Assembly (NCBI GenBank): GCA_029238175.1
Contig: JAQWGO010000015.1
Location: forward strand, 1-64,000
Source of the DNA: Henriciella sp.
GTDB taxonomy: Bacteria > Pseudomonadota > Alphaproteobacteria > Caulobacterales > Hyphomonadaceae
DNA: 64,000 nt
Direction of reading: 5' to 3'
Numbering within the stretch: the first letter of the stretch is position 1; every line of letters begins with the position of its first letter. The notes under the pieces are model-generated. The model was not told where the DNA came from and did no database searches. It saw only the letters and a program-made list of their open reading frames with translations. Shown here one piece after another: positions 10,128-19,685 of the stretch. A program made the translations under genes and the position numbers.

Positions 10128-11075
10128 ATGAAATTAGCCGTATTGATGATGGGGGCCATTGCGCTCGCAGGCACAGCAATCGCGGATGGTCACGGCGAAG
10201 ATAAATCGCACGGCTGGTATCCGTCGAAATATGGCGGCGCTGACCGCCTCGGCGCAATGAATAATCTCTCCGACGCTAAAACTGCTGAAGCGGCAAAACT
10301 CATTATACGCGGAAAGACATTCAGCCTCGGCATGGTGACTGGCCGGGATACCCCCGCCTACGGCCCACGCGAATATGACGTGACTGTCCTACAGCTTTCT
10401 GACGGATCAGGTACGCCGCTTGGCGCGAACCAAGCCGTTGGGAATGACGACATCGTGGATACATCTGTCGGTATCGGCAGTCAGATTGACGGGCTGGGCC
10501 ATATGGGCATCAATCATCGCTACTATAACGGTGTCCCCGTCGCGGACTTTGTGACGACCGCAGGGCTGACCCAGTTTGGCACCCACAATCTGCCCCCCAT
10601 CGCAACGCGCGGTATCCTGCTCGACATGACAAAAAGCTTTGAGGCACCTGTCCCGATTGGTACGGCCTTCAACAAAGCTGAGATTGACGCCGCCGCCGCG
10701 CGTGCGGATGTCACGATTGGTAAAGGCGATGTCGTGCTCTTCCACACGGGCACAATGAAGGCGCGCGAGGATGACACCGCGCTCAACCCAACATCGCCGG
10801 GCCTTGGCGTAGAAGGTGCGCAATACCTTGCTGATTTGGGCGTTGTCGCGATTGGCGCCGACACATGGGCATTAGAAGTTGTGCCATTTGAGAATGAAGC
10901 GCGCCCATTCGATGTTCACCTAACACTACTGGCGAAGAATGGCGTCTATATCCTTGAAAACATGGCAACAGATGAACTCGCCGCTGATGGCGAAGGCGCG
11001 TTTTTCTTCTCCCTCGGCGTCCCCAAATTAGAGGGCACCGTCCAAGCCATAATCAATCCATTGGCTATTCGATAA
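10128..11075 (+). CDS. Cyclase family protein (kynurenine-formamidase-like metal hydrolase), exported
   Basis: Signal peptide; QIDGLGHMGINHRYYNG (HxGxxxD-related region), KGDVVLFHTG, IGADTWALE. Confidence 0.82.
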   Translation: MKLAVLMMGAIALAGTAIADGHGEDKSHGWYPSKYGGADRLGAMNNLSDAKTAEAAKLIIRGKTFSLGMVTGRDTPAYGPREYDVTVLQLSDGSGTPLGANQAVGNDDIVDTSVGIGSQIDGLGHMGINHRYYNGVPVADFVTTAGLTQFGTHNLPPIATRGILLDMTKSFEAPVPIGTAFNKAEIDAAAARADVTIGKGDVVLFHTGTMKAREDDTALNPTSPGLGVEGAQYLADLGVVAIGADTWALEVVPFENEARPFDVHLTLLAKNGVYILENMATDELAADGEGAFFFSLGVPKLEGTVQAIINPLAIR

Positions 11076-11186
11076 ATCAAATACCCTGCCCCGGCGAAAA
11101 GACTTGCACCGGGGCACGGTCTGGTTAGCGTACGTAAAATTACGGATTCAGCGTGAAGACACGCGGATGGTTTTTGGAGGAAGAGT

Positions 11187-12662
11187 ATGAGCGACACTGC
11201 AGCAGCAGCGACGGACGGACATATCAACGGATATCGTTCGAAAGGCTACAGAACCTATGTTCTGCTAGTCCTCATGGTGGTCTACACGCTCAACTTTATT
11301 GATCGAAACCTGATCGGCGTTTTAGCAGAGCCAATCATCACAACGTTCAACCTTAGTGATACTCAATTTGGACTGCTCGCAAGTTGGCCATTTGCTTTAT
11401 TCTATGCCGTCATGGGCCTGCCCATTGCGATTGCGGCGGATCGATTTAACCGCGTCAACATCATCGTTATATGTATCGTGCTTTGGTCGGTGATGACCGC
11501 GCTTTGTGGCATCGCCGCAGGCTTCATAACGCTTATGCTCTTCCGGATTGGTGTCGCTGTCGGGGAGGCAGGCTGCACACCTCCAGCGAACTCCATCATT
11601 GGCGATTATTATCCCGCAAAGAGCCGCGCAACGGCGCTCGGCATATACTCAATGGGTGTTACCCTTGGCGGTGTTTTGGCCTACCTATTCGGTGGACCTA
11701 TTGCTGCGATTAGTGGTGCTGACTTTGAAGTCTTCCTTAATAGCGTTGGCGTTGGCGGACTGTTCTCGGGTATCGAGTGGAGCACGGTTGAGGGCTGGCG
11801 CATCGCCTTTGTTGTCATCGGCTTGCCTGGCGTACTTATTGGTCTGCTCTTAATGCTGACGATAAAAGAACCTCCGCGGGGCTATTCTGACCCACCCGGT
11901 TCACAATCCCTTTTGCGATCTTCAACTAAAGAGACATTCAAAGAGCTAGCATCCAAGCCTAGCTTCTGGTGGATGGCAATGGGCGCAGCCCTTGTTGCTT
12001 TCGTCGGCTACGGCCTCTTCACATTCCAGATACCGTTCCTGATGCGGGAGCATGGTTTGGGTGTGCGTGAAGCTTCTGTAAATTACGGCGCGCCATTGTC
12101 GGCCGTCGCCGCTGTCGGAACATTCCTTGGCGGTTATCTCACAGACAAATTCTCGTCGCGCTTCAGCACAGCTGTCGCAATCATTCCAGCGATCGGCCTA
12201 CTACTGGCTGTTCCGCTTTACATCTTCGCATTCTACTCAACCAATTTAACAGTGCTGTTTATCACTTGGGCCTTAGCCGCAGTATGTCATTATGCTTATC
12301 TAGGTGCGCAATATAATATCGGACAGGGTGTTGTATCGGCTCGGTCACGCGCGACAGCGATTGCGATCCTTCTGATCATCGTTTCGATAATCGGTAATGG
12401 TATTGGGCCGCAATTCGTTGGCATTATGAGTGACGTCTTCACAGGCGCAAACCTCGGTGGAACCGATCTTAGCGTCGGTATCTGCGCCGCGGGTGAAGGC
12501 TTAACTGAAGCCCAAGTCGCAAGCTGTGCCGCAGCCAAGTCATCAGGCCTCAAGCAATCAATCTCTGTAACAACACTCTGGTTCATCGTCGCGGCGTTCT
12601 GTTTCTACATGTCATCGCGCCACTTGAAGAATGATCTGGTCGCAAAAGTGGAGACAGCATAA
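11187..12662 (+). CDS. MFS transporter (spinster-like)
   Basis: 12-TM pattern; YTLNFIDRNLIGVLAEPI, VGEAGCTPPANSIIGDYYPAKSRATALGIYSMGV. Confidence 0.92.
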   Translation: MSDTAAAATDGHINGYRSKGYRTYVLLVLMVVYTLNFIDRNLIGVLAEPIITTFNLSDTQFGLLASWPFALFYAVMGLPIAIAADRFNRVNIIVICIVLWSVMTALCGIAAGFITLMLFRIGVAVGEAGCTPPANSIIGDYYPAKSRATALGIYSMGVTLGGVLAYLFGGPIAAISGADFEVFLNSVGVGGLFSGIEWSTVEGWRIAFVVIGLPGVLIGLLLMLTIKEPPRGYSDPPGSQSLLRSSTKETFKELASKPSFWWMAMGAALVAFVGYGLFTFQIPFLMREHGLGVREASVNYGAPLSAVAAVGTFLGGYLTDKFSSRFSTAVAIIPAIGLLLAVPLYIFAFYSTNLTVLFITWALAAVCHYAYLGAQYNIGQGVVSARSRATAIAILLIIVSIIGNGIGPQFVGIMSDVFTGANLGGTDLSVGICAAGEGLTEAQVASCAAAKSSGLKQSISVTTLWFIVAAFCFYMSSRHLKNDLVAKVETA

Positions 12663-14137
12663 TGAGCGTCGCAGCCACAGAAACCGTCGCATCACCGTCA
12701 CTTGGGTACAGCACAAAGCCATACCGGGCCTACGTGCTTGGCTCCTTGCTGCTGGTATATATTTTCAACTTCATTGATCGGACAATCATCAACATCCTAA
12801 CGGAGCCAATCAAAGAATCGTTCCAAGTTGAGGATTGGCAAATGGGCCTGCTGGGCGGCATCGCCTTTGCCGCGCTCTACACGATGCTGGGTATTCCCTT
12901 GGCGCGAATATCTGAACGCGTGAACCGCGTTTTTGTCATTACTTGCTCTGTCGCTGTTTGGAGCCTTTTCACGGTCTTGTGCGGATTTGCGAGCAGCTTC
13001 ATCATGCTGTTCATCATGCGCGTCTGCGTTGGTATCGGCGAAGCTGGCTGCACGCCGCCTGCACAATCACTTATTGCTGATTATTTCGCCCCAAAAAGCC
13101 GCGCAACCGCAGTGTCCATTTACGCAATGGGTGTTCCCTTGGGCGGCATGATTGCGGGTCTATCGGGTGGTATAATCACTGAGCAGCTAACCGGGGACAA
13201 TGTCGAAAGCTTCCTGACGTCTATTGGCCTTATAGGCCTGTTTGGCGGCATTGACTGGTCCACGGTCGAAGGCTGGCGCATCGCTTTTGTTGTCGTTGGC
13301 CTGCCCGGCATGCTGTTGGCTTTGGTCTTTAACAGAACAGTCAAAGAGCCTCCAAGAGGCTTCACCGATCCTGAGAGCGCCCAAAAGCAAGAACGTGTGA
13401 CATTTGGTGAAGCGCTGAAAGTGCTCGCTGGAAAACCAACATATTGGCATGTGGTAATCGGCGCGACGATCGCATCATTCATCGGCTACGGTGTTGGGCA
13501 GTTTACAACGTCATTCCTTATCAGAACACACGGATTGAGCCTAACTGAAGCGGCGCTGTTATTTAGTCTCATCTTGGGTCTGATGGCGGCGATTGGCGTA
13601 TGGTCGTCTGGCTTTCTAGCCGACAGGTTCGCTAAACGTCACCCAACCGCTCTCTCATGGATTCCAGCTTTAGGTATGCTTTTCTCCGTACCACTTTATG
13701 TCTTTGGATATTCCTCATCGAACCTATGGATTGCGATGCCACCGCTCATGATCGCAGCGATGATCCACTACTACTATCTAGGCCCGATGTACGCTGTTAG
13801 CGGCGGTGTTGCAGACAGCCGTATGCGGGCGACATCTGTTGCGATCACTCTTCTCGTGGTAAATATTATTGGGCTTGGTTTAGGGCCACCAGCAATGGGT
13901 TTCTTATCGACGTTCCTGAAGTCTATGTACCTTTCAGGTTCTGACCTGAATCTTACACTAGAGGCTTGTAAAGCAGCTGATTTGGGCGAGGCGGCCAGTG
14001 CTGCGTGCTCCAGCGCAAATGCTCGTGGACTACAGACAGCAATTATCGCGTTCTGTTGCCTCTACGCGTGGGCTGCCCTGCACTACTTGCTGGCGGGACG
14101 GACAATGAAGCGCGACATGGTAGCTATGGCAGGCTAA
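12662..14137 (+). CDS. MFS transporter (spinster-like), paralogue of upstream gene
   Basis: Overlaps the preceding stop; strong similarity to 11187-12662 product. Confidence 0.92.
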   Translation: MSVAATETVASPSLGYSTKPYRAYVLGSLLLVYIFNFIDRTIINILTEPIKESFQVEDWQMGLLGGIAFAALYTMLGIPLARISERVNRVFVITCSVAVWSLFTVLCGFASSFIMLFIMRVCVGIGEAGCTPPAQSLIADYFAPKSRATAVSIYAMGVPLGGMIAGLSGGIITEQLTGDNVESFLTSIGLIGLFGGIDWSTVEGWRIAFVVVGLPGMLLALVFNRTVKEPPRGFTDPESAQKQERVTFGEALKVLAGKPTYWHVVIGATIASFIGYGVGQFTTSFLIRTHGLSLTEAALLFSLILGLMAAIGVWSSGFLADRFAKRHPTALSWIPALGMLFSVPLYVFGYSSSNLWIAMPPLMIAAMIHYYYLGPMYAVSGGVADSRMRATSVAITLLVVNIIGLGLGPPAMGFLSTFLKSMYLSGSDLNLTLEACKAADLGEAASAACSSANARGLQTAIIAFCCLYAWAALHYLLAGRTMKRDMVAMAG

Positions 14138-14146
14138 ACACCCTGT

Positions 14147-15112
14147 ATGGCAGTCTATACTTCAGTCACAGACGATGAGCTTAATGCGTTCCTCGCCGAG
14201 TATAATCTCGGCGAGGCGCTTTCGTTTAAAGGTATCGCGGAGGGCGTTGAGAACTCGAACTATTATCTCGAAACGACGGCCGGGCGGTACATTCTAACCC
14301 TGTTTGAAAAGCGGGCCGACCCGAAGGACCTGCCCTATTTCATCAATCTGAAAAAGCATTTGGCGGCGAATGGATTTTCATGTCCGCTGCCGGTTGAAGC
14401 AAAAGACGGCGATGCTTTGCGCACACTTGCCGGACGCCCAGCCGTCATCGTTACCTTCCTCAATGGTTTGTCACCGCGCGTCCCGAATGCACGCCAATGC
14501 AAACAGCTTGGGACAGGACTTGCGCAGCTTCATGCCGCTTCTGCTGACTTTCAGGAAACACGCGCCAATGGGCTGGGCCCAAACAGCTGGCCAAAACTTT
14601 GGGCAGGAAGACAAAGCAGCGCCGAAACGCTTCAAACTGGCATCGCAGATTTGATTGATAATGATCTGGCGCAAGTAGAAGCAGTAAAACACCTGAGCGC
14701 CGACCTGCCGCGCGGCACAATCCATGCCGACTTATTTCCCGACAACGCCTTCTTTCTTGGCGACACGTTTACGGGCGCAATCGACTTCTATTTCGCATGC
14801 ACCGATGCTCTCGCCTATGACTTGGCAGTTTGCATCAATGCATGGGCGTTTGAACCGGATGGATCTTTCAACTACTCCAAAAGCGCCAACCTGATCGGGG
14901 GCTATGAAAGCATACGGCCGCTCACCGAGAAAGAACGAAAAGCGCTGCCAATTCTCTGTCTTGGCGCGGCTTTACGCTTCTTCTTAACGCGATTGGTCGA
15001 CTGGACCGACACGCCCGCAGACGCGTTAGTGAAACCCAAAAACCCGCTTGATTATGCGGCTCGCCTTCGCTTCCACCGCGCCGTGAAAAGCGCAGCGGAC
15101 TATGGCGCATAG
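14147..15112 (+). CDS. thrB: Homoserine kinase (ThrB type II, APH fold)
   Basis: MAVYTSVTDDELNAFLAEYNLGEALSFKGIAEGVENSNYYLETTAGRYILTLFE; HADLFPDNAFF. Confidence 0.95.
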   Translation: MAVYTSVTDDELNAFLAEYNLGEALSFKGIAEGVENSNYYLETTAGRYILTLFEKRADPKDLPYFINLKKHLAANGFSCPLPVEAKDGDALRTLAGRPAVIVTFLNGLSPRVPNARQCKQLGTGLAQLHAASADFQETRANGLGPNSWPKLWAGRQSSAETLQTGIADLIDNDLAQVEAVKHLSADLPRGTIHADLFPDNAFFLGDTFTGAIDFYFACTDALAYDLAVCINAWAFEPDGSFNYSKSANLIGGYESIRPLTEKERKALPILCLGAALRFFLTRLVDWTDTPADALVKPKNPLDYAARLRFHRAVKSAADYGA

Positions 15113-15126
15113 GGGATTTCCCTTAT
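15109..15126. promoter_or_regulatory. Candidate operator ATAGGGGATTTCCCTTAT upstream of DUF2189 gene
   Basis: 17/18 match to 1101-1118 upstream of ccoN. Confidence 0.5.
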
Positions 15127-15200
15127 CGCCAACCTTAGCAGATACTCCAAAACTAAATCCCAAATCAGCTGCACTTGAATGCAGCCTTAGGAGGGATGCA

Positions 15201-15974
15201 ATGCCAGAGGAAACCCCGTTTCGACTGCCCGATGTAGCTAAAGTAACAATGGGCGCTCCGCTTCGATGGTTACAGCTTGGGTGGCAGGATTTTCAGCGCG
15301 CTGCGCTACCCTGTATGATCTATGGCATCCTACTTGCGGCGATCAGTGCCATGATCGCTTGGGCCCTCGTCTTTAGCGGCGCGTTCGCTTGGGTCTTTGT
15401 CTTGGCGGGCGGGTTTTTCTTAATCGCCCCGGTGCTCGCCATGGGATTTTATGAAGCCGCCAGACTGCTTGAAAGTGAAACCCAGCCTAATCTGACAGAT
15501 ATGATTCTTGTCCGCGGAGCTCTGCGGCTTGATCTTGCTTATCTTGGGTTCGCCTTATTGATGATCTACCTGTTTTGGACCAGGCTTGCGCAAATCGTGT
15601 ATGCCCTCTCCACCAGCCAGCTTCATAAAACGCCTCAAGCCTTCTTGGAGTTCATGCTCACAACGCCAGACGGGCTGGTCATGTCCTTGGTCGGAACAGC
15701 AATTGGCGGGGTGATTGCGTTTCTTGCATTCTCATTGATCGTCATCTCCGCGCCTATGCTACTGGACCGGAAAACTGATGTGTTCATCGCGACAATTACC
15801 AGCTTTAGGGCGGTCACAAAAAACCCCGGGCCAATGCTGATCTGGGCACTGATGATCGCGGCCCTCACCACAATCGGCATCGTCACAGCTTTCTTTGGAC
15901 TGATCCTTGTATTTCCCTTGATCGGGCTGGCCAGCTGGCATGCATATCGCGACCTGGTTCCAACTTCACCCTAA
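15201..15974 (+). CDS. DUF2189 domain-containing integral membrane protein
   Basis: AGGAGG RBS then MPEETPFRLPDVAKVTMGAPLRWLQLGWQDFQRAALPCMIYG; multiple TMs; C-terminal PLIGLASWHAYRDLV. Confidence 0.88.
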   Translation: MPEETPFRLPDVAKVTMGAPLRWLQLGWQDFQRAALPCMIYGILLAAISAMIAWALVFSGAFAWVFVLAGGFFLIAPVLAMGFYEAARLLESETQPNLTDMILVRGALRLDLAYLGFALLMIYLFWTRLAQIVYALSTSQLHKTPQAFLEFMLTTPDGLVMSLVGTAIGGVIAFLAFSLIVISAPMLLDRKTDVFIATITSFRAVTKNPGPMLIWALMIAALTTIGIVTAFFGLILVFPLIGLASWHAYRDLVPTSP

Positions 15975-16061
15975 GTCAGCAATGGACAGGGGTGGCTCGG
16001 TTGATAGTCTCACAAGCAAGGACGTTGCCCGATAGAGGTTACGCTTTGAGGAGACGACAAG

Positions 16062-17609
16062 ATGCACCCTAGCCACCATGCCGCCACCCATCCCGATAAA
16101 GCCGCCTACATAATGGCCGGCTCCGGAGAGACCGTAACTTTCAAACAACTTGAAGATCGCTCGAACCAAATCGCTCATGCGTTCAGGACACTCGGCCTGA
16201 AAGCGGGCGACACGATCGCAATGTTCGCGGAAAACTCACCACGTTTCTTTGAAATATGTTGGGCGGCTCAGCGTTCAGGGTTGTATTATGTCGCTATCTC
16301 ATCGCGCCTGACGACGCCTGAAGTCGATTACATTCTCAATGATAGCGGCGCACGCCTCTTAATTGCATCGCATAGCCTTCGCACCGTTGCTGAAGAGGTG
16401 AAAGCGTTTACCAGTCTCGATGCCTACTGGTCCATCGATGGCAAAATCACCGGGTTTGAACCACTAGAAGGTGTTCGCGCTGGCATGCCGGAAACCCGCA
16501 TCAGTGACGAACGCGCTGGCACAGATATGCTCTATTCGTCGGGCACGACCGGTCGTCCAAAAGGCATTCGCCCGCCCTTGCCTGAAGATCCCGCGATTGA
16601 TGCCAGCAATGCATTGATTATGATCGCCCAAGGGCTTTTCAGAATTATTCCGGATGGAACCTATCTGTCCCCTGCCCCGCTTTATCACGCCGCGCCGCTG
16701 CGCTGGTGCATGAGCATGACAAAGTTTGGCAACACGATCATCATTATGGAGAAGTTTGATCCCGAACAGTATCTGGCTCTGATAGAGAAATACCAAGTCA
16801 CACACACGCAAACTGTACCGACCATGTTCGTTAAAATGTTGAAACTGCCCGAAGCAGTTCGGTCCAAATATGATGTGTCCAGCCTCAGCGCCTGCGTTCA
16901 TGCTGCCGCGCCTTGCCCCATCCCGGTTAAGGAGCAAATGATCGAATGGTGGGGACCCGTGATTGAGGAATATTATGCAGGTTCCGAAGGCAACGGCATG
17001 ACATGGGCTAATTCAGAGCAATGGCTTGGCCATAAAGGCACAGTCGGCTTTCCAATCTGGGGCGAGTTGCACGTCTGTGACGAGAATGGTGATGAAGTCC
17101 CCATCGGCGAAGAAGGCCAGATTTACTTCGGCGGCACGCCCGTACCCAACTATCATAATGACGAAGAGAAAACGAAGGGCGCGCTCAATCCAAAACGCGC
17201 CGATTGGTCATCTCTTGGTGACGTTGGCAAAGTTGATGAAGACGGGTTCCTTTACCTCACTGATCGAAAGGCCTTCATGATTATCTCCGGCGGCGTAAAT
17301 ATTTATCCGCAAGAAGCCGAAAATATACTCATCACGCATCCAGCCGTCGCCGATGTTGCCGTGATCGGCGTCCCCGATGAAGAGTTTGGCGAAAGCGTCA
17401 AAGCCGTCGTCCAGCCGATGGACGGCGTTGAGGGCACCGAAGAACTCGCCGAAGAATTGCTAGAGTTTTGCCGCAGTCAGCTGGCAAAAATCAAATGCCC
17501 GCGCAGCGTTGATTTCGATCCAGCGCTCCCGCGCCATCCGACCGGAAAGCTCTACAAACGTCTCGTGCGTGATCGCTATTGGGGCAACAAAAATAGCCGG
17601 ATTGTTTGA
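16062..17609 (+). CDS. AMP-binding acyl-CoA synthetase
   Basis: YSSGTTGRPKGI, DRKAFMIISGGVNIYPQEAE, RHPTGKLYKR. Confidence 0.94.
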   Translation: MHPSHHAATHPDKAAYIMAGSGETVTFKQLEDRSNQIAHAFRTLGLKAGDTIAMFAENSPRFFEICWAAQRSGLYYVAISSRLTTPEVDYILNDSGARLLIASHSLRTVAEEVKAFTSLDAYWSIDGKITGFEPLEGVRAGMPETRISDERAGTDMLYSSGTTGRPKGIRPPLPEDPAIDASNALIMIAQGLFRIIPDGTYLSPAPLYHAAPLRWCMSMTKFGNTIIIMEKFDPEQYLALIEKYQVTHTQTVPTMFVKMLKLPEAVRSKYDVSSLSACVHAAAPCPIPVKEQMIEWWGPVIEEYYAGSEGNGMTWANSEQWLGHKGTVGFPIWGELHVCDENGDEVPIGEEGQIYFGGTPVPNYHNDEEKTKGALNPKRADWSSLGDVGKVDEDGFLYLTDRKAFMIISGGVNIYPQEAENILITHPAVADVAVIGVPDEEFGESVKAVVQPMDGVEGTEELAEELLEFCRSQLAKIKCPRSVDFDPALPRHPTGKLYKRLVRDRYWGNKNSRIV

Positions 17610-17678
17610 GGAAGCACTTGCATGGTTCGGTTCCAACCTTCACTACTCAACCCAGAAATAAAACTAGGAGAGACTCAA

Positions 17679-18134
17679 ATGGCTGATCCAAAAGTCGTTC
17701 AATATGCAGACCTTGAAAGCCTTGTTGGCCAAGAGCTTGGACCATCTGACTGGTTCACAGTCGATCAGGACCGCATCAACACATTTGCGGATGCAACTGG
17801 CGATCACCAGTGGATCCACGTGAACGAAGAAATGGCTGGCAAGATGCTCGGCTCAACGATCGCCCATGGCTATCTAACGCTTTCGCTTCTGCCAATGTTC
17901 GGCCCGCAAGTTCTGCGCGTTGACGGCGTTTCACGCGGTATCAACTATGGTGCGAACTCAGTGCGTTTCACGAATATGGTTCCTGTGAACTCAAAGCTTC
18001 GCATGCGTCAGACCGTGAAAGAAGTGAACGAGAAGGCTGGCGGCAAGCAAATGATCTCAACTTGTACGATTGAGATTGAAGGCCAAGAACGTCCAGCCTG
18101 TATCGCAGAAGCGATTACGATCCTTTACGGATAA
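17679..18134 (+). CDS. MaoC family dehydratase
   Basis: FADATGDHQWIHVNEEMA...TIAHGYLTLSLLP hydratase motif; start chosen after GGAGAG. Confidence 0.93.
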   Translation: MADPKVVQYADLESLVGQELGPSDWFTVDQDRINTFADATGDHQWIHVNEEMAGKMLGSTIAHGYLTLSLLPMFGPQVLRVDGVSRGINYGANSVRFTNMVPVNSKLRMRQTVKEVNEKAGGKQMISTCTIEIEGQERPACIAEAITILYG

Positions 18135-18156
18135 GCATTTTTCGAACGTGATTTGA

Positions 18157-18193
18157 GCCCGTTATAGCCCTGTAGGGTTATGACGGGCTTTTT
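18157..18193 (+). terminator. Rho-independent terminator
   Basis: GCCCGTTATAGCCC-TGTA-GGGTTATGACGGGC followed by TTTTTCTTT. Confidence 0.85.
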
Positions 18194-18234
18194 CTTTGGC
18201 GCTACAAGAGCAAACATAGCCAATAGGAATCTCT

Positions 18235-19155
18235 ATGTTAAATCCCATCCGCCTTATGATACTTGCTGCCTCAGTTCTAATGATGGCTACACTTTCCTCG
18301 CTCGGAAAAACGGATGCGCAAAGCCTTTCAAACCTAAGGGCTGACTGCGCCAGAGGTGACGCTGCGGCGTGTAACGACCTTGGTTACAGCCTAAACAAAG
18401 GCGATAAAGGCGAATTGAACTATGAAGCTGCACGCGTCGCGTTCAGCGCCAGTTGCCTGAATGGAAACAGACTTGGCTGTTACGAAAAGGGCGTCATGCA
18501 GCATAAAGCGCGGGGCGGTGCAAAAGATCTTCGCGGCGCGCGGATATCCTACAATAAGGCTTGCGATTTGGGGCTGGCTTCTGCTTGCAGCAACCTCGGG
18601 GTGCTCTACAAAAATGGTTTGGGCGGGCCCGTAGATGTCACCAAAGGCGCAGAACTTTACGGCAAAGCCTGCGCCGGCGGTGAACACTTATCTTGTCACA
18701 ATCTTGGCCTGATGCAGGTGGCTGGAAAAGCCATCCCGGAAAATCTAGCCGGTGCGCGCCAGAACTTTGCGACCGGGTGCAATGGTGGATACGGTGAGTC
18801 CTGCTACATGCTGGGACTGATGCAAACCAGTGGCGAAGGCGGCGCAGAAAACGCGGCAGCTGGCATTGCAAGCTTCAAATTGGCCTGCGAGCGCAATCAC
18901 CGTGAAAGCTGCGTCAACGCTTGGGCTGGCTATTATATGGGCGAAACCGTCACCAAAGACCAAAACACAGCGCGCGTTCTCGCCAAAAAGGGCTGTGACA
19001 TGATGGATGCAACAGCCTGCGGCATCTATGGCTACATGCAAACTGAAGGCGAAGGCGGCGCGAAAGATGTCGCCGCTGGAAAAGCCAGCTTCACACAAGC
19101 CTGCAACCTCGGCGATCAGGAAGCCTGCAGCGCACTGGCGGCAGATGCGGGCTAA
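18235..19155 (+). CDS. Sel1-like repeat protein, exported, cysteine-rich
   Basis: Signal peptide; repeated C(x)nGxxxxC..LGxM..G units, two Cys per repeat. Confidence 0.88.
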   Translation: MLNPIRLMILAASVLMMATLSSLGKTDAQSLSNLRADCARGDAAACNDLGYSLNKGDKGELNYEAARVAFSASCLNGNRLGCYEKGVMQHKARGGAKDLRGARISYNKACDLGLASACSNLGVLYKNGLGGPVDVTKGAELYGKACAGGEHLSCHNLGLMQVAGKAIPENLAGARQNFATGCNGGYGESCYMLGLMQTSGEGGAENAAAGIASFKLACERNHRESCVNAWAGYYMGETVTKDQNTARVLAKKGCDMMDATACGIYGYMQTEGEGGAKDVAAGKASFTQACNLGDQEACSALAADAG

Positions 19156-19212
19156 GTTTGAAGCTTGCCCCTGCTGGCCCTATATTGCCAGTAGAGACAA
19201 GGAGCCTTCCGC

Positions 19213-19620
19213 ATGGCCATTACGAAGATCAAGCGCACAAATGACGAGTGGCGAAAGCTGCTAACACCAGAACAGTTTCAGGTTGGCGTCAAAGAAGGCA
19301 CTGAGCGCCCTTTCACACCCGGCAGTCATGACGATGAAAAACGCCCAGGCGTCTTTCATTGCGTTGGCTGTGATACGCCGCTTTGGTCGATGGACCATAA
19401 GTTCAATAGTGGCACAGGCTGGCCCAGCTTCTTTCAGCCGATCAATGATGAAGTCGTCGAAGTCAAGACTGACTTCAAATTGGTCTACCCGCGCAAAGAA
19501 TGTCACTGCACCACCTGCGGCCTGCACATGGGACACGTCTTCAAAGATGGCCCGCCCCCAACCGGACAGCGTTGGTGCATCAATGGCGTTGTTTTGAAGT
19601 TTGTCCCAAGTGAGGCCTAA
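19213..19620 (+). CDS. msrB: Peptide-methionine (R)-S-oxide reductase
   Basis: GVFHCVGCDTPLWSMDHKFNSGTGWPSFFQP...HCTTCGLHMGHVFKDGP. Confidence 0.96.
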   Translation: MAITKIKRTNDEWRKLLTPEQFQVGVKEGTERPFTPGSHDDEKRPGVFHCVGCDTPLWSMDHKFNSGTGWPSFFQPINDEVVEVKTDFKLVYPRKECHCTTCGLHMGHVFKDGPPPTGQRWCINGVVLKFVPSEA

Positions 19621-19656
19621 TTCACCCTAGACTAATCAGAGCGCATGGTTAACTTG

Positions 19657-19677
19657 CCGCTATTCGATAAATAGCGG
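19657..19677 (+). promoter_or_regulatory. Perfect 8-bp-stem hairpin overlapping RBS of S9 peptidase gene
   Basis: CCGCTATT-CGATA-AATAGCGG, then AG-TTCCCC-ATG. Confidence 0.45.
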
Positions 19678-19685
19678 AGTTCCCC

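Noticed and set aside
11133-11144. CGTAA-AA-TTACG small dyad upstream of the first MFS gene
   Set aside because: Only 5-bp arms, single occurrence noticed; likely chance.
19171-19194. CTGCTGGC...GCCAGTAG stem before msrB
   Set aside because: Imperfect, no U-tract and not at the SD; kept out for lack of support.
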